NCBI GenBank assembly: GCA_963575745.1
Contig: CAUYUJ010006522.1
Span: forward strand, 15,001 to 53,056
Direction: 5' to 3'
DNA: 38,056 bases
DNA from: Prorocentrum cordatum
Lineage: Eukaryota > Sar > Dinophyceae > Prorocentrales > Prorocentraceae
Under the pieces are notes generated by a model. It was not told the DNA's origin, searched no databases, and saw nothing but the letters and a program-made list of their open reading frames with translations. Positions 26,606 to 37,037 of this stretch are shown in pieces (the first letter of the stretch is position 1; every line of letters begins with the position of its first letter). The position numbers were made by a program, and so were the translations under genes.

Positions 26606-27190
26606 ACTTTACATTACATTACATTACATTACGTTACGTTACGTTACATTACATCACATTACATTACATTACATTACAATACATTACATTACATTACATT
26701 ACACGACCTTACATTACATTACATTACATTACATTACATTACATTACAATACACTACATTACATTACATTACATTACATTACATTACACTACATTACATT
26801 ACATTACATTACATTACATTACATCGCATTACATTACATTACATTACATTACATTACATTACATTACATTACATCACACCACATCACATCACATCACATC
26901 ACATCACATCACATTACAATACATTGCATTACATTACATTATATCACATTACATTACATCACATTACATTACATGGCATTACATTACATTACATTACATT
27001 ACATTACATTGACATGACATGACATTTTGTTACATTACATTACGTTCCATTACACTACATTACATTACATCACACTACACTACACTACACTACACTACGC
27101 TACACTATATTACATTACATTGCATTATATTAAATTACATTACAATACATTACATTACATTACATTACATTACATTACATTACATTCATT
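26606..27190 (+). repeat. (TTACA)n pentanucleotide array, ~580 bp
   Basis: TTACA units with local variants (TTACG, TCACA, CTACA, GACAT) grouped in runs, as expected of local homogenisation. Thr-Leu-His-Tyr-Ile frames in all plus-strand phases are artefacts. Confidence 0.97.
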
Positions 27191-27375
27191 TATACATATA
27201 CTAAAGATCCATTTACATATAGAGACAGAAGGATAGACGATATATATATATATGTATATATATATGTATATGTATATATATATGTATACATACCTGCACA
27301 CATACATGTTTAAAACTATGTGCAAACATACACAAATACATATATGCAAATATTTGTGTAAATCGAAATATATAA
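27191..27375 (+). repeat. AT-rich (TATATG)n tail
   Basis: TATATATATATATGTATATA and related words. Continues the AT-rich island after the pentamer array. Confidence 0.9.
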
Positions 27376-28180
27376 ATGGCGACCACGGCCTCGCGCGCAG
27401 CGTCGAAGCGGAATGAAGTCGGAGCCGACGCGCGCGCGGCGGGCCCGTCAAAAGGGACTGCTTTGAACCCCTGCATCCCGCAGCACCAAGCCATCCAGGC
27501 GTCGATGGCGGGAAGGCGGCACGCCGCCCACCGCGGGACCTTCCAAGCGCGACGGAGCGCGAGAGCGCGGAGGAAAGGCATTTCCACCCAGGCATGGACG
27601 GCGGGGATGTGACTCGCCGCCCGACGCTGGACTTGCCGAGCGAGGGAACAGCACAAGGGCGCGGGACACGAGGAAAGCTACAAAGAGACGGTGGAAGAAA
27701 GCACGGTGGCGAGCTGCAGGACAGCGCAGCCCGCCGAAGAACACCGGGGGCCGTAAAAACAAGAGGAAAAGCGCAGAAACTGCAGAAAGAATGGTAAAAG
27801 TCGAGAGTGAACCCAGAATAACACATATACACACACACGCGCCCTTCGGTCGTCGCGGGCGGGCGCAACGCCACGCCGCCCAGCCCGCGCGCGGAGAACC
27901 ACGCGCGCGCCCAGTAATGAGCCAGAAAAAAAAAGAGAAGAAAGAAGCGGCCGGCCCCTCACGGGGCACTGGCCGGGAGCGGCGCTCTGCTAGCGGGGCA
28001 GCGGGCAGTGGGAAGGCGCCGGGGCGGAAGCGGGAGGGGCGGGGCGGCGGCCGCAGCGCGGGCGCAGAGCGGGCCGCACGGGGTCGCGGCGCAGAGCGCG
28101 GGGAAGGCCCGGCAGCGGGCGGCAACGCCGAAGTTAGGCAAGTAGGGGCGGCGCCCGCAAGAAGCGGAGCCGAACGCACA
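27376..28180. other. GC-rich unassigned DNA with an internal duplication
   Basis: CCAGGCGTCGATGGCGGGA (27497) and CCAGGCATGGACGGCGGGGA (27588) begin two similar segments about 90 bp apart that both run into CGCCGCCC. No gene is recognised. Arg/Ala/Gly-rich frames occur on both strands. Confidence 0.4.
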
Positions 28181-28380
<200 letters not shown>

Positions 28381-28611
28381 TACGTCGCAACGCGGCAAGT
28401 GCAATCCGCACGCGCGCTCGGGCAACCTAGGCGACACCACCACCACCACCACCAATAACCCCTGCGTCCGTCTGGTCGCGTGGGCACACACTCCAGATGC
28501 GCGCAAGAGCTCGAGAGTGGACACGCCAAACTCGAGCCAAGAAAAGCGCGAGACACGCCAGAAGCGCGTCGGCACAGCAGGGAGGGAAGCGGAGGAGGAC
28601 GACGAAGAGAA

Positions 28612-28612
28612 A

Positions 28613-28643
<31 letters not shown>
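28612..28643 (+). repeat. (ATG)n array at the LINE 3' end
   Basis: About ten ATG units. On the minus strand this is (TCA)n and lies just beyond the C-terminal coding remnant of the LINE. It may be the element's simple-repeat tail. Confidence 0.85.
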
Positions 28644-28676
28644 CGCGAGAGATGCAAAACTGGTCCACGAATATTG

Positions 28677-31377
28677 CGTGAGCTTAAATACTTCTGCCGC
28701 CCATTGCCGCCAGGGGCGGCCACGTTTTCTGCGGGCTGCCCAATTGCGCGGAGCGCCATCAGGATCACAAAGAACTGCTTTCACCGATGAAGAACCTGGA
28801 AGTTGACAGATGTTCCGGGTATCGCAATTTATTTATCCAATGATACGCGGGAAACTTGTCTGGCAGGCGCTCCCAAATACGAATGACTTCCTTATCCGAA
28901 AAGTGAACGAAAGAGCAATTCCCAGCGGGCGACAAAGATATTTGCACTGAAAAATATCGAAGCGGATTCTGTCGGAATTGAGCAGCCACGCCGAATCAAG
29001 CGAGTCAAGCAGCTTGCGTAGTACATCGGAGATGATGTATTTTCTTTCTATGCCGAAGGATGTGCGAGACCATAGCTTATCCAGTTGCATGAACGTCCTG
29101 CTGCCCCCCCCCCCCAGTCGTCGCGTCAATCATGTTCCGACTTCGCCATCGCATGTGATCCACCAACCCTCAAATCCAAATCGCATCTCGTGCAACTTTC
29201 ATGCAGCGGCCTGCCAGCCCTGAAACGGCGCTGCACGTAGAAATCTGCATGTGAAATGCTTCGCCCAAGTGGAGTTCAAGGCAACATATCATTACTTCGC
29301 CCAGTATGTCGGCAAGCATCCTTTGAACATTGCCCGGGCTCTGCGAAGCAATCGGGGCGTCGCTGGCACGCGGGATTTCGCGCGACACCAAATATGCCAG
29401 TTCTTGTTTTCTACGCAGCTCACCAAACGACTCGCGTAGCATACCTGTTTAAATTGCGATCAACAAGCACGGCGAGAGGGGGCGCCCTCGGGCCACACCT
29501 TCCCACCGATGCCCTCGAGAAGAGTGGCACGCGCGATCCACGACGGCAAAATAGCGAGCCGCGCAAACTGACATCACAGTTTGCACAGGGCACTGCGGCA
29601 GACCTATCCGTTCCAAAGCGCGGCGCGCGCAGTCTGGTTCGAGCCTGTCGAAAGCTTCTGCCCAGTCAACAACGAGCAGAAGCGCGCCTCGATTGCAATT
29701 CAGAAGCGCTGCCTCGACCACCCGCCGGGCCGCCGATAAAGCCTCGCCGGCGCAACTTTCGGCCGGGAGACAAATTGGCAGTTGGGGGATTCCCATTATT
29801 TCCCCAGTTCCTCCTTGAATCGACCCGCCGCGCAAAACAGACGCAAAGATCTTGCGCCCAAGTGACAGCAGAGCGGCGCCCCTGTGTTCGAGAAGCAAGA
29901 CGAGGTTCGCGGGCCCCCACGACTCGGGAATAAATTTTCGCCCCACCATGGGCAGCACATACCAGAAACACATCGCAGGCCACCTCACCCCTAGCGAAGA
30001 CGGCCGAAAATGTCCGGCGGCGCGTCGCTAGCACCAGCGGCCTCGCAATATTTGAATTCGCGCAATGCTGTTTTCAACTCTGCTACGTCGACGGTTTCGG
30101 CGTCGACGGGCCACGCGCCACCCGGCGTGCCATCGCGTTCTGGCCGGAGAGCTGGACACTTGCACTCCCGCTGGGTCTTCTCGACATAATCAGCTTAGAT
30201 ATTCGGCCTCCTCACCGTCTCCCAACGAGCCATCGGGGCGGTCGATGGCGGAGCGCCCTGTGGCCGTGGTTTCACGGAAGCCTCGGACTGCGCCCCGCGC
30301 ACGTCAGATCCACGAGTAATTCATCCCGGCCTTGCTGCCCAGATGCCCGATTTCCGCGCGGGGTCTCCTCTCGTCGGCGCAGTCCCCAAACCGGCGGCGG
30401 GCGCCGCGCTCTTCGACGAGGCCCAACGTTGATGCGCTCGTCCGCAGTTCCTCAGCCGGCGCGCTACCGGTTGGATGGCGGACGGAATCCCCCGCAAAAG
30501 CCCCCGTCAAGTTCTCTGCGGCATTATCCAAGATGTCGGCGCCCAGCGTTTGCAGCGGCGCACCAACGCATCACGCATTGAATGCGCGCGGGATGCCTAG
30601 AGAGCGTTTAGGGCCTCGAGGTAAGGCCGATGTTTGAACGCCCCCCCTGCTGCGCTAGGTTCGACGCATTTCTTCGCAATCGAAAGGAGACGGCGACTGT
30701 TCCGAGATTCTGTCCGAGTTGACCAGCAGTCAGTCAGTCACACCTGAAACCGCACTGCGGTGACATAGCACATGATCCATTCGAGAAGACCTGCTCGCCG
30801 CGATGTCTGCATCTACCGGCGACGCGTCGACAATTCGACGCGTCGTGTTCACGTCGTTCGGCCGGTCACGTCATGCGCTTTCATGTGCAAGATCACGCGT
30901 TGCACAAATTGCGAGACGCAGCTGCCCCTTGGAATTGACGCTCCTCAGACGTTCGGGACTGTCCGCGACGCCAGGGTTGACCACGCACGGCCCAGCGACG
31001 TCGCCCCCCCGGTCGTGCCCAGTGCAACTTTGCATTAGAACAACCGAGGATGCACGTGACACTGCGCAAGTTCCTGAATGAAGCCTGCAGCTCGCAATGG
31101 AAGTTCGAGCGGGCCACGCAGTCGAGGCTGGCGCAACTGCACGGCGCGCAAGCGGTGACCAGCGCGAACGCGCCACCTCTTACTCGCATCCGAACGCAGC
31201 CAATCTGTCGCCACACGCTTCAATGGCGACAATGGCAGGCGATTCGCCTGGATCGACAATCAAACCAACCCCGGCACACTGTCGCGCCCCAGCGCCCAAG
31301 TTCCCAGATAGGAACACATCGAACCCAACTTGTCGATAGAGCTCAGCCCCGCCAGATGCGTCTCTGGCACGCATCAA
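28677..31377 (-). pseudogene. Decayed LINE: endonuclease, reverse transcriptase, C-terminal domain
   Basis: Minus-strand fragments in changing frames occur in the expected order. Endonuclease (EEP-like): QVGFDVFLSGNLGAGARQ and CAGVGLIVDP (31377-31180), then RGGAFALVTACAP and ILGCSNAKLHWARPG (31216-30893); GCSN stands where the family has GDFN, so the catalytic Asp is lost. Linker: LGLVEERGARRRFGDCADER (30531-30304) and ELKTALREFKYCEAAG (30104-29991). RT: LLLVVDWAEAFDRL (motif A) and GVARGRPLSP (motif B, usually PQG) in a 179-aa frame (29988-29449). Then LAYLVSREIP (29442 on), where YADD would be expected. Then LADILGEVMICCLELHLGE. C-terminal: LDKLWSRTSFGIERKYI and SAWLL (29129-28833), and RKRGRPWRQWAAEVF (28784 on). 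Stops, frameshifts and the lost YADD make it inactive. Domain order is seen; family naming rests on general LINE knowledge. Confidence 0.85.
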
Positions 31378-32018
31378 CCCCTCGACATCGCATCACCCAG
31401 GCAAGCTCGCCCAACCCGACAATGGAATCGCCGCGCGGACCCGCGACGTTTCACGCGGCCAGGCGCCGGACGCAACTCGGCGCGCGTAGACGGCGGGGTC
31501 GGCGCCAAGAGAAAAGCGCCGCAGGGCGAGGCGCGGCGGGCGGGGGCGGGGCCGAGGAGGGGCGGGCGGAGGCGGGGTTTGGAAGAGGTTTGGTGAACAC
31601 GCTGAATGAAGTAATAATGCGGGATCTACCGCACTCGCCGAAGATGCGCGACAAGGTTACGCAGGTCGCGCTATCTTTGTCCGCGCGGATGCTTGGATTG
31701 AAATAGACACGGCGGCGGCAGCCCTCCATGACCTTGCCCGCGCGGATGCCACGGATTCACGCGGGACTCGTGCAAAAAAATACTCCGGCAAGGAAGGCGA
31801 GACGACCTCGGGCCGCTGCGCGACGGTAGCTGCGCCCTGATTCACACTGGCAATAAAGGCTTTTTTGCCCACCACGGCGGCGCCAACATTGACGCATCGA
31901 TATGTTGGGCTGGCTCCGGAATCTGGCCGCGCGTCCGATTGGGTTTTTAAAGTGCCTCTCGCCGCCCCTTTCATACCTTCGGCAGCTCGATGCAGAAGTG
32001 TTGACATGTTGTTGACAA
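31378..32018 (-). pseudogene. Probable upstream coding remnant of the LINE
   Basis: Two overlapping minus frames, 32034-31657 (EVVNNMSTLLHRAAEGMKGA; PEYFFARVPRESVASARARS) and 31729-31451 (RRRVYFNPSIRADKDSATC, then VTLSRIFGECG), look more protein-like than their shadows and precede the endonuclease remnant. They may be the region between ORF1 and the endonuclease. I cannot name a domain. 31500-31580 is a GGCGGGG-rich interruption. Confidence 0.4.
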
Positions 32019-32424
32019 CTTCGATGAATCCCACCAGCCCTTTGGGCGTGAGTGGTTTAGAGAGCTCTCTCTGTCCTCAACCCCCCTTCTTCCCCTTCGG
32101 GGAGGGGTTTACCCCTCCCCCTACCCCCTCCCCCTGGACCTGGAGAGGGCGGGCCGAGCGTAGTCAGGGGGGTCTTTTTCGACTCCTGGGAGGGCCAAAA
32201 AACGACGACCCTCTCGAGGATTCTGGCCCCGACGGGGGGGGGGAGTTTGGCCCCTCTGCTCGTCTTTGAAGCCAAAAACATTGATTTTACTACAGTTTTG
32301 GCCCCATTTTGGCCTCCTGAGGGGGCCGCGCTCGTCTGCCTTCATAGCAAAATCATTGATTTTACGAAGGTTTTGGGCTCATTTTGTCCTTCTCAGGGGG
32401 CAGCGCTCCTTTGCGCTTCAGAGG

Positions 32425-32660
32425 AGGTCGCAAGAGGCCCCAAGATGGCCCCAAGAGGCCCCCAGGAGCCTCCCAAGAGGCCTCCAAGAGGCCCCCAAGA
32501 GGCCCCCAAGAGGCCCCAAGAGGCCCCCAAGAGGCCCCCAAGAGGCCCCCAAGAGGCCCCAAGAGGCCCCAAGAGGCCCCCAAGAGGCCCCCAAGAGGCC
32601 CCCAAGAGGCCCCCAAGAGGCCCCAAGAGGCTCCAAGAGGCCCCCAAGAGGCCCCACGAG
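32425..32660 (+). repeat. CCCCAAGAGGCC minisatellite inside TIR copy B
   Basis: The most regular array of this family: about 19 units of 11-13 bp (CCCAAGAGGCCC). Pro-Arg-Gly-Gln-Lys frames on plus and Gly-Ala-Ser-Trp-Leu frames on minus are artefacts. Confidence 0.95.
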
Positions 32661-32661
32661 G

Positions 32662-33058
32662 AGCCCGAACGACTCACACCAGGACGAGGGGCCCGAACGA
32701 CTCACACCACGAAGAGCCCGAACGACTCACACCACAAGGAGGGGCCCGAACGACTCACACCAGGACGAGGCGCCCGAACGACTCACACCACGAGGAGCCC
32801 GAACGACTCACACCACGACGCGGGCCCCGAACGACTCACACCACGAGGAGCCCGAACGAGTCACACCAGGAGGAGGGGCCCGAACGACTCACACCAGGAT
32901 GAGGGGCCCGAACAACTCACACCACGAGAAGCCCGAACGACTCACACCAGGACGAAGACCCCGACTCACACACGAAGAGCCCGAACGACTCACACCAGGA
33001 AGAAGGGCCCGAACGACTCACACCAGGACGAGAAACCCCAAACGACTCAAATCACGAG
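32662..33058 (+). repeat. CCCGAACGACTCACACCA minisatellite
   Basis: About 15 units alternating between 25 and 28 bp. All contain CCCGAACGACTCACACCA and differ in the linker (GGACGAGGGG or CGAAGAG). The repeat period shifts frame, so Thr-His-Thr and Asn-Asp-Ser-His frames cycle. Confidence 0.95.
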
Positions 33059-33252
33059 GAGCGCTTTCTCTCCCTCCTCCTCCGCCTCGTCCTTCTCCCG
33101 CTCCCCCCACAAGGAGGATGTACAAGGAGGCGGGAGGAAGGAGGAACAGGGGAGATATGCGGGGCCAAGCGGACACACGTCTGAAAAACACGACTGTCGG
33201 CATGTTTCGCAAGAGTTGCTGCTGTGAGATGGGCTGGTGGGGATACGCGAAG

Positions 33253-34253
33253 CGTAAAGAATTTGGGACGTTGCTGCAGGTCGTCCCATGTCCTCCATTC
33301 TGGGTCCCAATCCAACTCCACTTGAGATTCATGTGAGAAACAGCTACTGAAATACCTCATCCCACGGAAGCTTGAAAATATAATTCATTGCTCGCGATCT
33401 CTATATTGTATGTGTAATGCAAATCGCCCTTGAGAATGAATTTCAGCCCGAAGCATACGTTCCGAGCCGCACGGAAGGAAGGCGGTTTGTCTTGAGCACC
33501 CCAAATTGCTCTCCTTCCGTGGTCGGGGGCCGCCATCCGCAATGCACCAACCGCCAAATCTCGATCGGCTTCGCTGGCGAATACCGTGGAAAGGATGTCC
33601 CAGAAGTCGCCCTTGGAGTGGACATCAACAGCTGCAGGCGCCGACAACGACGCAAGCGTTTCTGAAAACCACGACTTGGCAGCAGTCGGAGAATCAGAAC
33701 AAACCGAATTACCAATTACTGCCGCAGGATCCCGTGCATTCTCACTTGAATGGTTCACTCGCCTTCCCTTTTTCCAATAGTAGTGTCGTGCTTCTTCATA
33801 TCCTGCATTTTCACATCCAGTTCGCGTAACTTCTTCGGCATAGTCGTACCCTTAGTTGCCTCGGACCCATTCCTCTCAGATGCGGGTCGGAAGCGTCTGT
33901 TTCGAGAGCAGCAACGCGTGGAGTAATATCATCAACTGCGTTTTGGAATGGTGTAGCTGCATCCAAAAAACTTGGTCCGATACCCCGTGCTCTTGGATGG
34001 CCTCAGTGTCATCCCAAAGGGGTTGAAGTTGCTCTTTGACTATTTCGCGCATGCCCTACATGGTTGCCGGGGCCCCGGAGGTCGAAGTGCCGCTTGCCGC
34101 CTCAACGTCAGCAAGACGATGATGCAACCGGTCTTGTAAAGCTCGAAATGATTTGTCAACTTTCACTGGTGAACTGCCTGTGCGGGGCATTTTGTCTGAT
34201 GATTTGAGCACGCCTTTAACTGAAGTCTCCATGTGGTGCTTTTCCGCCGGCAT
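33253..34253 (-). pseudogene. Decayed LINE ORF1-like region
   Basis: Minus-strand fragments. MPAEKHHMETSVKG begins at 34253 and leads to a helical FRALQDRLHHRLADVEAA segment and a TAG after PATM. Then MREIVKEQLQPLWDDTEA (about 34050). After a frameshift comes FQNAVDDITPRVAALETDA, then KKLRELDVKMQDMKKHD. Finally a 133-aa frame (33758-33357) contains FWDILSTVFASEADRDLAVG and IWGAQDKPPSFRAARN. The successive amphipathic helices suggest a coiled coil, common in ORF1 or N-terminal regions of LINEs. The last part resembles the pre-endonuclease region of dinoflagellate LINE proteins as I recall them. DWDPEWRTWDDLQ follows at about 33315-33277. Several stops and frameshifts: inactive. Confidence 0.65.
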
Positions 34254-34303
34254 CTTGGCGTCAGCGGCCGGAGACACGAGCAACCCAGAAAACAATCGGA
34301 ACC

Positions 34304-34410
34304 ACGTTGTCAGAAACTGCACAAAAAATGAGTTCCACAACCTAACGTTCGTCGCCTGTGTTGTCAGAAAATGCACAATGCTGATCTCCACCACCTACCG
34401 TTCGTTGCCT
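34304..34410 (-). repeat. Two 53-bp tandem units in the LINE leader
   Basis: On the minus strand AGGCAACGAACGGTAGG begins at 34410 and AGGCGACGAACGTTAGG at 34357. Both units end GTGCANTTTCTGACAAC. They lie between the SL relics and the first ORF1-like Met, that is, in the presumed 5' leader. Confidence 0.85.
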
Positions 34411-34502
34411 GTCCGCGGAGCCTCAAGATGTAACAGGCGTGGCGTGACACAGAGCAATACAGAGGACTGGAGACGCTAACGGGCGTGGTTTTTGATGCCC
34501 CC

Positions 34503-34555
34503 CTTGAGCCAGGAGACGCTTGAGCCAACTTGAACCAAAATGGCCTGAGCCAACG
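34503..34555 (-). other. Tandem spliced-leader relics
   Basis: Read on the minus strand from 34555: GTTGGCTCA, then GGCCATTTTGGTTCAAG, TTGGCTCAAG and, seven bases on, TGGCTCAAG. The dinoflagellate SL ends in GCCATTTTGGCTCAAG. One copy is nearly full over 16 bases (one mismatch) and three are truncated. Head-to-tail truncated SL copies are the pattern left by repeated cycles of trans-splicing and retroposition. They lie about 250 bp upstream of the ORF1-like remnant on the same strand. Confidence 0.8.
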
Positions 34556-34689
34556 CAAGCCGAGCGAAAGCATGGCGAATAGCCCAGGTGCAAAAGAGGA
34601 AGGAGGAAAAGAGAGGAGCGGCCGCGGAAGTATGGGAAGGAACTAAAGCGCTCACGCAACAGGGACTGTAGCGGGAAGCCGAACACACA

Positions 34690-34900
34690 ACACACACACA
34701 CACACACGCACAGCCACACACACACATTTTTCTGGCGTCACGGCCCTGCAAGCAGCGACAGGGCGGAGAAAGTCGTAGAGCAGCCATCGAGCGCGACATA
34801 TACACACAGTCACACTTTTTTTCGGCGACGCGGCCCTCGCGCAGCGACAGGGCGGTGAAAGTCGTAGAGCAGCTATCGCGCGTGCCACACACACACAAAC
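34690..34900 (+). repeat. (AC)n with two ~90-bp tandem units
   Basis: (AC)n at 34684-34727. GGCGTCACGGCCCTGCAAG (34734) and GGCGACGCGGCCCTCGCG (34824) open two units that share GCAGCGACAGGGCGG and GAAAGTCGTAGAGCAGC. A further ACACAC/AACAAAC run follows to 34921. Confidence 0.9.
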
Positions 34901-34924
34901 AAACAAACGAACAAACAAACAAAC

Positions 34925-35405
34925 TGCTAGGCAAATTGACGTCTGCAGACCCTGGTCCACAGCTAGCTGGAAGGCGCACCAGCTGCCCAAATTTTCGCCT
35001 CTCAGCGGTGGCCCATTCAGCACGCATACGCACACGAGATGACAAACAACGCGATCCCGCCCGAGTTGCTAGACATAGCCCGGACAGCCTGGACAGGGGC
35101 AGAACAACAATCTGCATGCAGACGATGAACAGATGTAACGCATTTACAAATGTAGCCACCCCACGCATCATTCCGCATCTTCCTGCCCGTCAATGTGTTT
35201 TTCGTCCTCCCACACGTAAACCAACCTTCCTGATAAGTAACTCCTCCGTGTCCAGCCGTGTCGGTAGGGGGGTCCGGCGTTTCGTATGATAATGTCTGAC
35301 AAATTCAAACCCTGAGCCTTGAGCAGGGACGGAGCACTGGTCATTTTCGAACTGATATTTGCCTTAGCGCGACACAAATTATTTACAAAGGACGCGCCAG
35401 TTTCA
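34925..35405. other. Unassigned sequence
   Basis: No recognised gene. A diverged, earlier unit of the 83-bp repeat may occupy 35323-35405 (GGTCATTTTCGAACTG). Confidence 0.35.
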
Positions 35406-35805
35406 AGGATGCAGGGCGATTATATTCCAAAATGTGGCTCTCCCGTTGGCCCGGCGAATTCTCAGCTTAAGAATGTACAACGTGTTCGAGGATGTGGCAC
35501 ACGTCGTTCGCAAAATGTGGCTGTAGCCGTGGTGCCGCGCGCATTCATTTCAGAATCCTGCAAATCTTTCAAGGATGTCAGGGGGGTCGTTTCCAAAATG
35601 CTGCTCTCCCCGACATCACCGCTCACATTCGTCTCGACAACGTGCAACAATTTGGAGGGTGGAGGGCGCTTCCGCTTCAAACCGCCACACGCATTCGTCT
35701 CAAAATCTCGCAACGGATAGGAAAATGGAGCGCAGGTCGGTTTCAGAATGGTGCTCTCGCTTGGGTGCCGCACACTTTAGTTTTTGTTGACGCAACGTTT
35801 GCGAA
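35406..35805 (+). repeat. 83-bp tandem repeat, five units
   Basis: AGGATG-type unit starts lie at 35406, 35489, 35572, about 35656 and about 35722. The first three are exactly 83 bp apart and the fourth is about 66 bp. Shared words are GGTCGTTTCCAAAATG, GGCTCTCCC, GCGCGCATTCAT and TCTGCAA-like endings. The 133-aa plus frame across it is fortuitous, since 83 is not a multiple of three. Confidence 0.85.
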
Positions 35806-35829
35806 CAGTTCCTTATTTGGCGTTTCGAG

Positions 35830-36180
35830 ATTGGGCGGGAAGGGGGGGGAAAGGGGGGGGGCCTGGCTCCGGACCTCTGCTTAATGCGTTTGTTTGCAGC
35901 AGTGCGACTCTTGAGGAAGAACCAACCCGCCTGGAGCAGGCGCCAAAAACGGCCAAAATCTACTCCATGGGGGGGGGGGCGAGGGCCCTCGCCGATCGGT
36001 AAAAGGAGGAGGAAGGAGGAAGAAGAGGGGAAGGAGGAAGAGGAGGAGGAGGAGAGGGAAGAGGGGGGGGGGAGGAGGGGGAAGAGAGGAGGGGGAGGAG
36101 GGGGGAGGAGGGGGGGCGGAGGAGGAGGAGGAGGAGGAGGAAGAGGAGAAGAAGAGGAGGAGGAAACGAAACGAAACGAA
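35830..36180 (+). repeat. G/A-rich tract ending in (ACGAA)n
   Basis: GGGAAGGGGGGGGAAAGG (about 35838), a GGGGGGGGGGCGAGG run (about 35970), (GGA)n/(GAAGAG)n at 36003-36160, then AACGAAACGAAACGAAACG. Pro/Ser/Leu frames on the minus strand are artefacts. Confidence 0.9.
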
Positions 36181-37020
36181 ACGATGGATGATGGACGAAT
36201 GCGTGCCTAGACGGCATTTTCGCTCCAGCCTTCGATTACCAGACAAGACGAAGCAGCACGTGACACGGATCCAGGGCGGCTCTGTTTTTACCGGGGAGCT
36301 ACCGCGGGAGGCTTCCCATAGGCCTTCTAACCACAAGTGTAAGCTTGAGCAGCACGTACATGGAGTGTACGGGAGGAACTGTATGGACTACAGAGAGACA
36401 CGAGGTACAAATAGGGGGACCCGTACTCAGATAGAGCACCTTCTCTTTCCTGTTACGGGGGCTCGCGCGCGCCCGCGGCCAGCGCGCCAAGTAACTCAAG
36501 GGCCCTGCGAGTCACAGCAGCAGCAGGGCAAGGGAGGTGACACCGAGGCGCAGGAGGAGGTGAGGCTGCAATGGGATGAGCGACCACACAGTAGGGGCTC
36601 GACCTCGAGAAACCTCCCATAAGAAACCCAACCCAGAGGCCCCCAGGACGTCCATTGACTTTTGGTGCGGGGACGTCACGCTCTCCGTAGCAGAACCATC
36701 GAAACCCAAAGAAACCCAAAGAAACCCGGGGCACCCCAGAGGCAGGCATGGTGCTTCTTGGCATGGGCTTCCACTGTCTACCGACGGGGGTCGGTCCTTC
36801 TTCGAAAGAACGATCTCTCTGGACCAACTCGCTGGGATCCGTGACCCTAGTTCCCGGCTTACCTGATGACGCGCCAGAGCGGAGCCCTCGCCAGAATGGC
36901 AGGCCCAGCTGCGCGGGTCTTTCACGGCGGGGACCTCGTAGTGAGAAAATGGAAACCTCTGGGGACGTCTGAGGGGACTTGGGACGCAAGGTGTGCTGCA
37001 GCATCGATGATGCATCTGAG
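36181..37020. other. Unassigned sequence
   Basis: Mixed-composition DNA with frames open on both strands. Contains AAACCCAAAGAAACCCAAAG (36707). No domain or RNA gene recognised. Confidence 0.35.
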
Positions 37021-37037
37021 GTTCACTCTGGTCCCGC

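Larger units (their letters stand above)
32019..33252 (+). mobile_element. TIR element carrying minisatellites, copy B
   Basis: The left end CTTCGATGAATCCCACCAGC (32019) and right end GCTGGTGGGGATACGCGAAG (ending 33252) are inverted partners matching at about 18 of 22 positions. Inside: GGCGTGAGTGGTTTAGAGAG; CTTCCCCTTCGGGGAGGGG (32091); two 72-bp tandem units with AACATTGATTTTAC and TCATTGATTTTACG; the CCCCAAGAGGCC array; a second minisatellite; and a short TCC/purine part. The order matches copy A at 6116-6950. It separates ORF1-like from endonuclease-like LINE remnants, so it may have inserted into the LINE. No transposase and no clear target duplication seen. Confidence 0.6.

Noticed and set aside
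25729-27022. 427- and 317-aa plus frames
   Set aside because: GC-rich filler joined to Thr-Leu-His-Tyr-Ile runs from (TTACA)n. No recognisable protein on either strand.
32306-32326. CCCATTTTGGCCTCCTGAG as a spliced-leader relic
   Set aside because: It lies in a 72-bp tandem unit of the TIR element whose second copy reads CTCATTTTGTCCTTCTCAG. The match to the SL is interrupted and explained by that repeat.
32247-33336. 326- and 356-aa plus frames with Pro-Arg-Gly-Gln and Thr-His-Thr repeats
   Set aside because: Translations of two minisatellites; unit length is not a multiple of three, so the repeated peptide cycles through phases.
35319-35720. 133-aa plus frame as a gene
   Set aside because: It spans the 83-bp tandem repeat in changing phase, so the frame is fortuitous.
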